From the NCBI GenBank assembly GCA_028282395.1, contig JANQHY010000275.1, forward strand, positions 1 to 13,655: a stretch of DNA of 13,655 bases, written 5' to 3'. Under the pieces are notes generated by a model. It was not told the origin of the DNA and searched no databases. It saw nothing but the letters and a program-made list of their open reading frames with translations. Position numbers and translations under genes: made by a program. This stretch comes from Gammaproteobacteria bacterium. GTDB taxonomy: Bacteria; Pseudomonadota; Gammaproteobacteria; UBA12402. Of the stretch, positions 13,535-13,655 are shown piece by piece. The first letter of the stretch is position 1, and each line of letters begins with the position of its first letter.

Positions 13535-13655
13535 ATGTCAATCATGTCGGACGCTAAAAAACAGGTTGCACTTCTCGCCACTGGCAATGAGGTTGTTAAT
13601 GGCGAGATTCACAATAGTAACGGGCAGAATATTGCCCAAATGCTTACTGCGGAAG
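13535..13655 (+). CDS. CinA-like competence/damage-inducible protein, N-terminal fragment
   Basis: The frame is open to the right edge and shows 40 residues. After a short variable start (MSIMSDAKKQ) come VALLATGNEVVNGEIHNSNG and QNIAQMLTAE. These match the start of the molybdopterin-binding-like domain of CinA proteins (pattern x-x-x-G-x-E-[LV]-[LV]-x-G-x-I-x-[ND]-[ST]-N). CinA proteins are linked to NMN deamidation and ADP-ribose pyrophosphatase activity; whether this copy has the C-terminal amidohydrolase domain cannot be seen. ATG at 13535 or 13544 could be the start, and neither has a strong ribosome site. It lies 14 nt after rplS with no room for a terminator, so probably the same operon. 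Confidence 0.75.
   Translation, partial: MSIMSDAKKQVALLATGNEVVNGEIHNSNGQNIAQMLTAE

Noticed and set aside
1..13655. CRISPR array or tRNA/rRNA genes
   Set aside because: No regularly spaced direct repeats and no cloverleaf-like or rRNA-like sequence noticed anywhere in the window.

Overview
The window is bacterial chromosome, most likely from a gammaproteobacterium. The evidence is the close gammaproteobacterial look of UvrA, RimM, TrmD and L19, the MshL-type (type IV pilus) secretin, and the partly conserved rimM-trmD-rplS operon order. Moderate to low GC, two very large orphan ORFs with effector-like architecture, and a 'GTCATTGC...GCAATCC' dispersed-repeat-like element are compatible with a host-associated member of the Legionellales (Coxiella/Legionella/Rickettsiella-type relatives). 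That placement is inference only.

Layout, left to right. (1) Positions 1-64 hold the 5' end of a minus-strand gene, divergent from uvrA. (2) uvrA (130-2973) is intact, with both ATPase modules and both zinc modules. (3) A 274-nt spacer carries a good promoter and the repeat-like element, followed by a two-gene unit: a lipoprotein secretin with a C-terminal TPR-like extension (3248-5335) and a short prepilin peptidase consisting only of the catalytic domain (5338-5874), 2 nt apart. (4) A GC-rich inverted-repeat patch (about 5941-6003) precedes rimM (6103-6612). (5) Where trmD would normally follow rimM, about 5.7 kb of minus-strand sequence intervenes. It holds two unrecognised proteins of 816 and 810 residues, each preceded by a very short ORF with a plausible ribosome binding site. 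Both short ORFs are in the same frame as the large gene they precede and stop just before it. (6) trmD (12305-13054), rplS (13074-13520) and the start of a CinA-like gene (from about 13535) resume on the plus strand.

How the genes fit together. RimM (30S maturation), TrmD (tRNA m1G37 methylation) and L19 normally form one translation operon. Here RimM is cut off from TrmD-L19 by the inserted block, so trmD-rplS must have its own promoter, and the last minus-strand gene ends 4 nt from the end of rimM, tail to tail. The secretin and peptidase form a minimal type IV pilus or secretion pair whose other components must be elsewhere.

The most interesting part is the inserted block: two orphan proteins of nearly equal size, with possible faint resemblance to each other, and in-frame leader ORFs before both.
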